41,847 nucleotides of DNA from positions 1-41,847 of the forward strand of contig DASPVP010000161.1 in the NCBI GenBank assembly GCA_035622315.1. The letters are read 5' to 3'. The notes under the pieces are model-generated. The model worked only from the letters and a program-made list of their open reading frames with translations, had not been told where the DNA came from and searched no databases. The translations under genes and the position numbers were made by a program. Source of the DNA: JAJPHJ01 sp035622315 (GTDB taxonomy: Bacteria > Vulcanimicrobiota > Vulcanimicrobiia > Eremiobacterales > Eremiobacteraceae). Of this stretch, positions 16,562 to 24,272 are shown one piece after another. Within the stretch, counting starts at the first letter, position 1. Each line of letters starts with the position of its first letter.

Positions 16562-18027
16562 GCCACCCTCGCGCGCACGGGGGGCGTGCGCTGGGCCGCG
16601 TGCTGCGTCGCCTGTTCGTACGCGTGCGCGACTGAGAGCATGCGGGCCTCTTCAAACGCCGGGGCGACGATCTGCAAGCCGATCGGAAGATCCTCGAGGT
16701 ACCCGGCAGGCACGGACAAGGCGGGTATGCCGGCGAGGCTCATCGGGATCGTGAAGTAGTCCATGAGATACATCGACACGGGATCCTGCGTCTTCTGGCC
16801 GAGCTGGAACGGCGGGCACGACACGGCAGGGCACGCGATCACGTCGCACGTTGAGAAAGACGTGTCGAAGTCCCGTTTGATCAGCGTTCGTATCTTCTGC
16901 GCGCGCACGTAGTAGGCGTCGTAGTATCCGGCCGAGAGCGCGTAGGTGCCCAAGATGATGCGCCGCTTCACCTCATCGCCGAAACCTGCAGCCCGCGTCC
17001 GCTCGAACATCGCGTACACGTCGCCACCGTCGTCCACGCGCAGCCCGTACCGCGCGCCGTCGTATCGCGCGAGGTTCGACGAGCATTCTGCGGGCGCGAT
17101 GAGGTAATAGGTCGCAAGGCCGTACCGTGCGTGCGGTAGATGCACTTCCACGAGCGTCGCGCCGAGCCGCTCGAGATCGGCGTAGGCCGTCTTGTACAAG
17201 GCGGCGAGCTTCGGGTCGCTCGCACCGATCTCCGATTCGAACTCGGCGACGATGCCGACGCGCACGCCCTTGAGATCCGTGCGCAACGCGGCAGCATAGT
17301 CGGGAACCGTAACGTCAACGCTCGTCGAATCCAACTCGTCGTGGCCTGCGATGACGCGCAGGGTCTGCGCGGCATCGCGCACGTCCGTCGTCATCGGGCC
17401 GGCCTGGTCGAGCGAAGACGCGAAGGCCACGATGCCATAGCGCGACACGCGCCCGTAGGTCGGCTTCACCCCGACGATGTTGCAGAACGAGGCGGGCTCG
17501 CGGATGGAGCCGCCGGTATCCGTGCCGATGGCGATGGGGACCGTCCCCGCTCCTGCCGTGCTCGCGCTGCCGCCCGAGGAACCACCGGGCACGCGCGACG
17601 TATCCCAGGGATTGCGCGTCGCGAAGAACGCCGAGTTCTCGCACGACGAACCCATGGCGAACTCGTCCATGTTCGTCTTGCCGATGATGACGGCACCGGC
17701 CTGTTCGAGCTTGTTGACCACCGTCGCCGAATACGGCGAGCGGAAATTCTCAAGGATCTTCGATCCGGCCGTCGCGATCTCGCCCGCGACCGTGAAAAGA
17801 TCCTTCACCGCGATCGGCACGCCCCCAAGCACCCCTGGATCTTCGCCCCGCGCGACGATCGCGTCGATCTCACGTGCCTTCGCCCGCGCGCGCTCCGGCG
17901 TGAATCTGATGTAGGCATGCAGCTCTGGTTCGAGCGATTGCGCTTGCGCGAGCGCCTGCTCGACGACTTCGAGCGCGCCGACCTTGCGGCTCGCGATGGC
18001 CTCGCGTATCTCGTGTCCTGTTCTCAC
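16558..18027 (-). CDS. gatA: Amidotransferase subunit A (amidase)
   Basis: This 489-residue amidase-signature enzyme has the full Ser-cisSer-Lys triad: Lys75 in IAVKDLF, Ser150 in VPGGSSGGSAS, and Ser174 in GTDTGGSIREPAS. The spacing matches GatA of the GatCAB complex. It hydrolyses glutamine and passes ammonia to GatB for conversion of Glu-tRNA(Gln) and/or Asp-tRNA(Asn). GatC lies nine bases upstream and gatB overlaps downstream. Presence of the complete complex implies that the organism makes Gln-tRNA and/or Asn-tRNA indirectly. Confidence 0.98.
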   Translation of the reverse strand: MRTGHEIREAIASRKVGALEVVEQALAQAQSLEPELHAYIRFTPERARAKAREIDAIVARGEDPGVLGGVPIAVKDLFTVAGEIATAGSKILENFRSPYSATVVNKLEQAGAVIIGKTNMDEFAMGSSCENSAFFATRNPWDTSRVPGGSSGGSASTAGAGTVPIAIGTDTGGSIREPASFCNIVGVKPTYGRVSRYGIVAFASSLDQAGPMTTDVRDAAQTLRVIAGHDELDSTSVDVTVPDYAAALRTDLKGVRVGIVAEFESEIGASDPKLAALYKTAYADLERLGATLVEVHLPHARYGLATYYLIAPAECSSNLARYDGARYGLRVDDGGDVYAMFERTRAAGFGDEVKRRIILGTYALSAGYYDAYYVRAQKIRTLIKRDFDTSFSTCDVIACPAVSCPPFQLGQKTQDPVSMYLMDYFTIPMSLAGIPALSVPAGYLEDLPIGLQIVAPAFEEARMLSVAHAYEQATQHAAQRTPPVRARVA

Positions 18028-18036
18028 CGTTTTTGA

Positions 18037-18324
18037 CTACTCGAGGATCCGGGGCGTCTTGAAGTACGGCCCCTCACGATCCGGTGCATTCGCGAGCGCA
18101 GCATCTGTGCCGATGCAGAGCCGCTCGGCATCCTCGCGCAGCACGTTGTGCAACGGGATCACCTGCGCGGTCGCCGGGATCTGGCTCACGTCAAGCGCGG
18201 CGAGCTCCTCGATGAAGCCGAAGAGCCGCGCGAATTGCGCCGAGAAGCGCTCTGCTTCTTCTTTGGTCAACGCGATGCGCGCGAGCTTGGCCACGTGGTG
18301 GATGTCGATCGGGACTTGTGCCAT
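18037..18324 (-). CDS. gatC: Amidotransferase subunit C
   Basis: This 95-residue protein holds the GatA-GatB interface together. It shows the usual IHHVAKLARIALTKEEAERFSAQF helical start. A middle segment, LDVSQIPATAQVIPLHNVLREDA, follows, and the end is an A-L-x-N-A-P-D-R-E-G-P-Y-F-K-T-P-R-I-L pattern. The last motif is a GatC hallmark. No clear ribosome-binding site is seen. The start is six bases after the rlmD-like stop, so re-initiation is likely. Confidence 0.97.
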   Translation of the reverse strand: MAQVPIDIHHVAKLARIALTKEEAERFSAQFARLFGFIEELAALDVSQIPATAQVIPLHNVLREDAERLCIGTDAALANAPDREGPYFKTPRILE

Positions 18325-18330
18325 AACGGG

Positions 18331-19719
18331 TTATCTATTGGCGGGAATAGCTGCAGGCTCCCCGCGGTCGAACTCGACGAGGACTTCGACGTGCCCCGTG
18401 AACGGGAACATGTCGTACGGCTCGACGCTGCGCAACACAAAACCCCCGTCGACGAGCAGGCGCGCATCCCGGGCGAGGGTCGCGGGATTGCACGATAGGT
18501 AGAGGATCTTGGGCACGCCGCTCGTCGCGAGCGCGGACAAGAGTTCCGGCTCGCAACCGCGTCTCGGGGGATCGAGAATGACGGCACCCGCGTCTGCGAG
18601 CAGCGTCTGCCCGCGTGCGCCTTGCACGGCCTCAAGAGCGGTGGCGCGCTCGAAGGCGGCTTGCGTGACGCCGTTGCGAGCCGCGTTGACCGCCGCTTCG
18701 TCCACCGCCTCGGCTTGCGATTCGACGCCCGTGGCAACCACGCCGCGCATGGCGGCAAGCACCGCAAACGTCCCTACGCCCGAGTACAGATCAACGATCC
18801 GGTTCGCGCCGGCGATGCGCTCGAGGACCCGCGTAGCGATGCGTTCGAGGATGCCGGTGTTGATCTGGAAAAACGAAGCGACGCCGAAACGGAAAGTCGC
18901 GTCCAGCACGCGCTCCTTGGTCTGCGGCGAGCCCCACAACGTCGCAAAGCGCCGTCCCAAGACCGCATTCTCGTTTTTCGGATCCCAGCTCGCGACGATG
19001 CCGGTCAATTTGGGGATCGCCTCGCGCAACAACCCGACCGCTGCTTCAAGCTCGGGCCTGCGTCGCTGCGTCGCGAAGGCGAGCACGAGCGTTTCGTCTG
19101 CGACACCCGTGCGGATCACGACGTGGCGCACGCCATCCGCGAGCGACGAGTTTCGCGCCAACGCACCGTGCAGGGCGCGGACGGCTTCGTCGAGCCGCGG
19201 CAAGAGGACGGGACAACGCTCAATCGGCACGATCCGGTGCGAACGCGCTTCGTAAAAACCGATCGCCGCGTTGCCGCGACGCTGTTCGGCCACGAGACTC
19301 ACTTTATTGCGATAGCGCGTATGGTCGAGAAACTCGCTCGCAACGGTCGGCGCAACGCTTGCGCCCTGCAGCTTCCCGATGCGCTCGAGCGCATCGACGA
19401 CCATCCTTCGCTTCCACTCGAGCTGCGCGCCGTAGCGCAGGTGCAGCGTCTGGCAGCCGCCGCAGCGGGGGAAGACAGGGCAGACCGAAGCCACACGGTC
19501 TGGGGAGGCGTCGATCACTTCGACTGCTTGCGCGCTTGCATAGCTGGGATGCATCGCATCGACCGCCACCCGCACGCGTTCGCCGGGCAGCGCGCCCGTG
19601 ACGAACACGACCAGGCCGCCGTCACGGGCGACGCCTTGGCCGTTTTGGAGCAGGTCGTCGGTTACGAGTGTCTCTTGAGAGAGCCTGGCCGCGGCGGTCT
19701 TAGCCGCGCCGCTGCTCAT
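18331..19719 (-). CDS. rlmD: 23S rRNA (uracil-5-)-methyltransferase, RlmD/RumA type
   Basis: This 462-residue SAM-dependent enzyme has a TRAM-like N-terminal domain. Its iron-sulfur cluster cysteines follow the RumA spacing (C80-x5-C86-x2-C89 and C169). A Rossmann SAM site, RIVDLYSGVGTFAVLAA, follows, then ILDPPRRG, and the catalytic cysteine C410 is in LYLSCNPATLARD. The family makes 5-methyluridine in 23S rRNA or tRNA. RlmD, RlmCD or TrmA cannot be separated by eye. I start at ATG 19719; the longer frame is less likely. It overlaps the small upstream membrane-protein gene by 20 bases. Confidence 0.9.
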   Translation of the reverse strand: MSSGAAKTAAARLSQETLVTDDLLQNGQGVARDGGLVVFVTGALPGERVRVAVDAMHPSYASAQAVEVIDASPDRVASVCPVFPRCGGCQTLHLRYGAQLEWKRRMVVDALERIGKLQGASVAPTVASEFLDHTRYRNKVSLVAEQRRGNAAIGFYEARSHRIVPIERCPVLLPRLDEAVRALHGALARNSSLADGVRHVVIRTGVADETLVLAFATQRRRPELEAAVGLLREAIPKLTGIVASWDPKNENAVLGRRFATLWGSPQTKERVLDATFRFGVASFFQINTGILERIATRVLERIAGANRIVDLYSGVGTFAVLAAMRGVVATGVESQAEAVDEAAVNAARNGVTQAAFERATALEAVQGARGQTLLADAGAVILDPPRRGCEPELLSALATSGVPKILYLSCNPATLARDARLLVDGGFVLRSVEPYDMFPFTGHVEVLVEFDRGEPAAIPANR

Positions 19720-19888
19720 CGAGGGTCTTGAGCAGTTGATCGGCTTCCCCGATGAGCGCGCGGATGCGGTCACGCGTGGGGTTAGCCGCTTCGACTTCCA
19801 ACAGCGAGCGCACGAGCAGATACGTGCCGTACGCCGACAGCAGGAAAGCCGCGGTCCACAACACTGGATACAACTGCCTCACGTTCAT
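19700..19888 (-). CDS. Small single-pass membrane protein
   Basis: This 62-residue protein has one transmembrane segment (about residues 6-26, LYPVLWTAAFLLSAYGTYLLV) and a charged helical tail (RDRIRALIGEADQLLKTLDEQRRG). I do not recognise a family. It lies between the FliO-like gene (six bases upstream) and the rlmD-like gene, whose start it overlaps. Because the adjacent FliO-like protein lacks the usual membrane anchor, this could be a membrane partner, but that is speculation. Confidence 0.6.
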   Translation of the reverse strand: MNVRQLYPVLWTAAFLLSAYGTYLLVRSLLEVEAANPTRDRIRALIGEADQLLKTLDEQRRG

Positions 19889-19893
19889 GCTGC

Positions 19894-20136
19894 TTATGAC
19901 TTAGGCGCGAGCGGTGCCCGCTCCCTCTCCGGATGCGTCTGCAGTGAAGCAAGCGGGTAACGGTCGAGCACGCGAATCGACCCGGCGCACGCGCCGATGA
20001 CGATGCGTCTATCATCGATGTCGATCGCGTACAGCGTCACACCGCCCGCGAGCGGTTGCACGCAGGCGACCCGCATCAGTCTCGTGGGGCGGCGCGAGCA
20101 CCACGCGGTCAGGCGCGCGATCAGTTCGCGGAACAT
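19894..20136 (-). CDS. FliO-like small protein
   Basis: In this 80-residue protein, LMRVACVQPLAGGVTLYAIDI followed by DDRRIVIGACAGSIRVLDRYP resembles the cytoplasmic FliO pattern (a strand, then ..LG...L..V.V....L.LG....I..L). Standard FliO has an N-terminal membrane helix, which is absent here. The identification is weak alone but is strengthened by the FliM-like gene only three bases upstream. It could instead be an unrelated small beta protein. Confidence 0.55.
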   Translation of the reverse strand: MFRELIARLTAWCSRRPTRLMRVACVQPLAGGVTLYAIDIDDRRIVIGACAGSIRVLDRYPLASLQTHPERERAPLAPKS

Positions 20137-20139
20137 CGG

Positions 20140-21234
20140 CTATGCCCGCACGAGCGCGCTTGGAACGAGCCAAACGAAACGCCCCGTGCGACCCGCGATT
20201 TCAACAGCATGGTCGATCGCTTCGTGCGGGGTCGCGGCGAGCATCGCATCGCCGGTCAAAGCGAGCACGCGGCGTTCGCCCTCATCGTTGCCTTCGAGGG
20301 TCGCGATGAACGCTCGTAAGAGCTGTGTGACGATGGTCTCGACGCCGGCCTGCGCGAGGGGTGCCCGCCCTTCGAACTGCGCGCTCACCTCGCCGACGAG
20401 CGGCCGCAGCAGATGTGCACCAGTCGTCTCATCGACCGAGAGTATGACCGTGCCGGATCGCCCAGCGAGCCCCATGCGAACCCAACCGGTCGGAAGCTGG
20501 GCACTTAGGGCACGTCTTCGATGCGGCTCGCCAAAGGCGAAGGCAGCGCCGAGCAGCCGCTCGCCACACGCGCTGGCGGCGTCGAACGCGGCGCCAAGAG
20601 ACCCAGGCGAAGACCCAAGTTCTCGCTCTTGAGGGAGTGCGGGTCTCGTTTTTCGCACTTGGGCAGGCGCCTGAGTCTGATGCTGTGCCTGCGCGGGCTT
20701 CTTACCGATGGCAAACGCGTACTCGCGAGAGCCTAAGGACAAGACTCCGCCTCCCAGAGGCGCTCCCAAGCCCGACTCGCTTGCTGTGTGCTGCACGCGC
20801 TTTGGGGCGGGCGTCTCGAGCACGCCCGCTATGGCTTCGAGCAGTTGGGCGGCGGCGCTGGTCGCAAGTCCCATCGCCTTGCTGCCGACCCCCAGCCTTG
20901 CCGGATCGCCTTCGCCGCCGATCATCGCATCTGCGATGGCGGCTGCAAGCAGCGCATCGAACGCGATCCAAAAACCGCTGTCTCCCATCTCGGCGTACGT
21001 CGCGGGATTGGTCATGGTTTTGGCGGTGGCCGCGCTCACGCAACCCACCGGGCGGTGCAAGTAGGCGGCAAGACGCTGGGCGAGCAGCGGTCCTAGATCG
21101 CCCCGCGTCGCGATCGCGCTAAGGTCGCGCCGATGGCGTTCATCGTCAGCGGTCCGGGCTGAGACTTGCGGCCGTTCCTCTTGCGTCAGCCTCTCGAGCA
21201 AAGCGGCGACGCGCCCCTCGCTTAATCTGGCCAT
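20140..21234 (-). CDS. FliM/CheC-like flagellar-switch-type protein
   Basis: In this 364-residue protein the start MARLSEGRVAALLERL recalls the FliM N-terminal CheY-binding helix. LGPLLAQRLAAYLHRPV matches the FliM N-terminal region, and WIAFDALLAAAIADAMIGGEGD matches the FliM/CheC middle-domain pattern (residues lead into V-D-x-x-x-G-G-x-G). A proline/glutamine-rich linker (about 180-210) precedes a second CheC-like unit, including APLAQAGVETIVTQLLRAFI. I see no obvious SpoA/FliN-type C-terminal domain. FliM sets flagellar rotation direction at the C-ring. An ancestral or repurposed switch protein is possible. Its start overlaps the FliJ-like gene. Confidence 0.6.
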   Translation of the reverse strand: MARLSEGRVAALLERLTQEERPQVSARTADDERHRRDLSAIATRGDLGPLLAQRLAAYLHRPVGCVSAATAKTMTNPATYAEMGDSGFWIAFDALLAAAIADAMIGGEGDPARLGVGSKAMGLATSAAAQLLEAIAGVLETPAPKRVQHTASESGLGAPLGGGVLSLGSREYAFAIGKKPAQAQHQTQAPAQVRKTRPALPQERELGSSPGSLGAAFDAASACGERLLGAAFAFGEPHRRRALSAQLPTGWVRMGLAGRSGTVILSVDETTGAHLLRPLVGEVSAQFEGRAPLAQAGVETIVTQLLRAFIATLEGNDEGERRVLALTGDAMLAATPHEAIDHAVEIAGRTGRFVWLVPSALVRA

Positions 21235-21581
21235 CGACTCGTGCGCGAGAAGCGAGCGGCGCGGCGCTCGAGACCCACGCGAGCGGTAGCCCAGCGTCGC
21301 CTGATCTGCGCGAGCTTCGCTCCTCGCGCGAGCAGCGCCCGTTGTTGCGCCAAATTCTCAGTGGATAGAACGGCGCTCTTGGCAAGATGGCTCATGAGGA
21401 CCGCACAGCCGAACGCGCGAGCCGAACCGCCTGCGAAGAGATCCCGCCTTGCGCGATTCGTCTTCGCGATCAGGCGTGCACGTCGCGCTTGCAGGTGCTG
21501 AAGCTCTGCGAACGTCGCCCGTAGCGAGGCAGCCGCCGCGCGCTCGAGCAGCGAGACTGCAAACAGCGTGTTTTTGTTCAT
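21222..21581 (-). CDS. FliJ-like helical protein
   Basis: This 119-residue, Arg/Ala-rich, apparently all-helical protein has heptad-like stretches (LLERAAAASLRATFAELQHLQARRARLIAKTNRARRDL region and LSTENLAQQRALLARGAKLAQIRRRWATA region). Length and composition fit the coiled-coil FliJ family of flagellar export chaperones, but such helical proteins are easily confused. The context, with FliM-like and FliO-like genes downstream, is the main support. Its ATG overlaps the purA stop by four bases. Confidence 0.45.
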   Translation of the reverse strand: MNKNTLFAVSLLERAAAASLRATFAELQHLQARRARLIAKTNRARRDLFAGGSARAFGCAVLMSHLAKSAVLSTENLAQQRALLARGAKLAQIRRRWATARVGLERRAARFSRTSRWPD

Positions 21582-22855
21582 AGAGCGCTCGCGCTGATGG
21601 CCACCGGCGCCCCGGGCCGGACGATCATCTGCGAGCGCTCAGGTCCGACCGAGACGTAGGACACCGGAACTCCTGCGTGGCTCTCGATGAGCGCGATGTA
21701 TTCGCGCGCGTTGTACGGTAGGTCGTCGAACGAATGCGCGCTTACCGTCGTGCGTAACCAGCCAGGCATGGTTTCCAAAACCGGCGTCGCTCCCCGCGCG
21801 ATGGCGAAGGGCAGCGAGCCCGATCCTGGATCCTCGTACGACGTGCAGACGGAGAGCTGATAGAACGTGTCGAGGATGTCGAGTTTCGTGAGCGCCAGAT
21901 GCGTGATACCGTTGATCTGCACGGCGTATCGCAGCGCGACAAGGTCCAGCCATCCGCAACGTCGAGGACGCCCCGTCACGACGCCGAACTCCGCGCCTCG
22001 CTTGCGCAGTTCTTCACCCTCGCGGTCTTGCAGCTCGGTCGGGAAAGGGCCGCCGCCGACGCGCGTCTCGTACGCTTTGACGACGCCGATGACGGCGTCT
22101 ACTTCTTTCGGCCCAAAGCCCAAGCCGGCGCAGGCGCCGCCCGCGACGGTGACCGACGACGTCACGTACGGGTACGTGCCGAAGGTGACGTCGAGCAGCG
22201 AGCCCTGCGCGCCCTCGGCCAGGATGCGCTTGCCGGCACGCAGATTCTGGTGCAAGAGCTCGACCGTGTCACGGATGTGCGGTGCGAGGCGTTCTGCTTG
22301 GCGCGCGAGGTCGGCCGCGATGACGTCGAGGTCCAAGGCGATGCCGCGCGCTCGCAGTTCCTGCGTCCGCGCGAAGAGCGTCTGGCGGGCACGACGCATG
22401 TCGAGCAGCTCTCCCGCGCGCATCCCGGTGCGCGCCACCCGATCGACGTAGGCAGGTCCGATGCCATTGCCCGTCGTTCCCAAGGCGTCTTCGCCCCGCT
22501 CGCGTTCGGCCGCCTTATCCATCTCGATGTGATACGGCAAGATGATGTGCGCCAGATCCGAGACCCATACCCGAGACGTGTCGACGCCGTTGAACTCCAG
22601 CGTGTCCAGCTCGGCCACGAGAGCGGCCGGTGAGACGACCGTTCCCGGTCCGATGATGCAGTGCTCGACGCCCGCGACCACACCCGACGGCACGATGCGC
22701 AGCTTGTAGGTCTTGTCGCCGACGCGCACCGTGTGCCCGGCGTTCGAGCCGCCGCCGAAGCGGGCCACAACGCTGGCACCACGGGAGAGGAAATCGACGA
22801 CTCGCCCTTTGCCTTCATCACCCCATTGGGCGCCGATGACAAGGGTTACGCCCAT
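21578..22855 (-). CDS. purA: Adenylosuccinate synthetase
   Basis: This 425-residue enzyme condenses IMP and aspartate with GTP to make adenylosuccinate in AMP synthesis. The N-terminus GAQWGDEGKGRVVDFLSRGA is the GTP-binding and catalytic-Asp loop. GGSNAGHTV holds the catalytic His. GTTGNGIGPAYVDRVARTGMR and GTYPYVTSS are further purA signatures. Its start is ATG 22855. The gene heads the run that includes the FliJ/FliM/FliO-like trio and the gat genes, and follows the GH125 gene with a seven-base gap. Confidence 0.98.
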   Translation of the reverse strand: MGVTLVIGAQWGDEGKGRVVDFLSRGASVVARFGGGSNAGHTVRVGDKTYKLRIVPSGVVAGVEHCIIGPGTVVSPAALVAELDTLEFNGVDTSRVWVSDLAHIILPYHIEMDKAAERERGEDALGTTGNGIGPAYVDRVARTGMRAGELLDMRRARQTLFARTQELRARGIALDLDVIAADLARQAERLAPHIRDTVELLHQNLRAGKRILAEGAQGSLLDVTFGTYPYVTSSVTVAGGACAGLGFGPKEVDAVIGVVKAYETRVGGGPFPTELQDREGEELRKRGAEFGVVTGRPRRCGWLDLVALRYAVQINGITHLALTKLDILDTFYQLSVCTSYEDPGSGSLPFAIARGATPVLETMPGWLRTTVSAHSFDDLPYNAREYIALIESHAGVPVSYVSVGPERSQMIVRPGAPVAISASAL

Positions 22856-22862
22856 GCCGTGC

Positions 22863-24218
22863 CTAGGGACGAGCCGCGAAGATGGAGGCGGTCGTATCGC
22901 GCAGCGTGCCGCCGCCGCGATTGGGAGGCAGTGGCGACGTGTAGCCCATCAACCGGTCTAAAACGAGCTCCGCGTACAGCGAACATGCCCAGCCGAAGTT
23001 CGAGCGAGTGAATTTCGTCGGATCGTCCGGATCGAACGACTCGTGCATGAGGTGGTCGCCTGTGTCGGACGCTCGCAATTCCGACAGCACGAGAGCGACC
23101 TCTTTGGGGTCTTGCGCGGTGAGACCTTGCACGGCGAGCGCGAGCGGCCAGATGTATCCTTTCGGCGTGTGCGGACTGCCGACACCGCTCGCGACTTTGC
23201 CGGTGAAGTAGTACGGGTTGTCCGGTGAGAGCACGAAGCGACGCGTGTTCTGATAGATGGCCGGATCCGCCGGGTACTGCAAGTAGGGGATCGAGAGCAA
23301 GCTCGGCACGTTAGCATCGTCCATCAGGTTGTCATGGCCTAGGCCATCCACTTCGTACGCGTAGATGTAGCCGTATTTGGGAGCGTAGACGATGCCGTAG
23401 TTGTCGATGCCGTCCACGATGCCGTCGCGCAGCGCCGTGACTTCGCTCGCCATCTTCGCGTCGTGCCACACGTTCGTCTCGATGTCGGCAAGTTCGGTCA
23501 AGGCCACGGCCGCGAACATGTTGTCGGGGATGTTGTATCCGTACATCGCCGGGTCGTCGCTCGGTCGAAAGCCCGTCCACACCATGCCGGTGTAGCCGAC
23601 GGGCGATCCTGCGCCGTGGTTGGGCAGCGAGTTGTGGCGGTACTGCGAAAGCGAGTGGTCGCGCTCGAGTTCCATCAAGAAGACGGCACGCTCGTATGCG
23701 GATTTCACTTCGGGGGTCAGTGCGGCCTGGTCGCCCGTTTGCTTCCAATAGTTCCAGGCGAGCACGATCGGGTACGCGAGGGAATCGAGCTCGAATTTCT
23801 CTTCGGTCACCTGATAGTCGCGATTGAAAGCATTGGCGTAGGGATCGACGAGGATGTTCTTGGCCTCTCGCTCGATCACGCCGCGGACCATGCCCCGCAC
23901 GCCCGAGTCCTGCGCGAAGAAGAGATAGGGCTGCATCTGCGCGCTCGCGTCGCGCAGCCACATGGCCCCGATATCGCCCGTGATCACGTAGGTCGTGTTG
24001 TCGGGCGTGAAACTCACGTCGTAGGTGACGGTCGAGAGCAGGCACTGCGAGTAGATCTGCCCCGCATCCGGCGATCCTTTGTACTCGGTCGCCGCCTTGG
24101 ACAGCGCGTCGAGCTGCGCGGCTTGCGAGCTCCCGGCGAGCGAAGCGGAACAGACCGCGAGCATAAAAAAAATCGCGGCGAGTCGCCTGAACAACGTGTG
24201 CGTAGCCTCGATCGTCAC
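22863..24218 (-). CDS. Secreted GH125-family glycoside hydrolase
   Basis: This 451-residue protein has a signal peptide (hydrophobic LAAIFFMLAVCSASLAG, cleaved near SSQAAQ). The body has GH125 marks: YVITGDIGAMWLRDASAQMQPY, EKFELDSLAYPIVLAWNYWKQTGD, FRPSDDPAMYGYNIPDNMF, PKGYIWPLALAVQGLTAQD, and the MHESFDPDD segment. GH125 enzymes are metal-independent exo-alpha-1,6-mannosidases on a (alpha/alpha)6 barrel. The residues near GYIWPLA and HESF include the expected acid and base, though I cannot map them exactly. The start appears to be GTG 24218. It stands between the histidine kinase gene and purA. Confidence 0.88.
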   Translation of the reverse strand: MTIEATHTLFRRLAAIFFMLAVCSASLAGSSQAAQLDALSKAATEYKGSPDAGQIYSQCLLSTVTYDVSFTPDNTTYVITGDIGAMWLRDASAQMQPYLFFAQDSGVRGMVRGVIEREAKNILVDPYANAFNRDYQVTEEKFELDSLAYPIVLAWNYWKQTGDQAALTPEVKSAYERAVFLMELERDHSLSQYRHNSLPNHGAGSPVGYTGMVWTGFRPSDDPAMYGYNIPDNMFAAVALTELADIETNVWHDAKMASEVTALRDGIVDGIDNYGIVYAPKYGYIYAYEVDGLGHDNLMDDANVPSLLSIPYLQYPADPAIYQNTRRFVLSPDNPYYFTGKVASGVGSPHTPKGYIWPLALAVQGLTAQDPKEVALVLSELRASDTGDHLMHESFDPDDPTKFTRSNFGWACSLYAELVLDRLMGYTSPLPPNRGGGTLRDTTASIFAARP

Positions 24219-24272
24219 GCCTGCAGCTGCCTCTTCCTTCCTATAAGAAAGAGGTCGGCAGACGCTCAGTTG

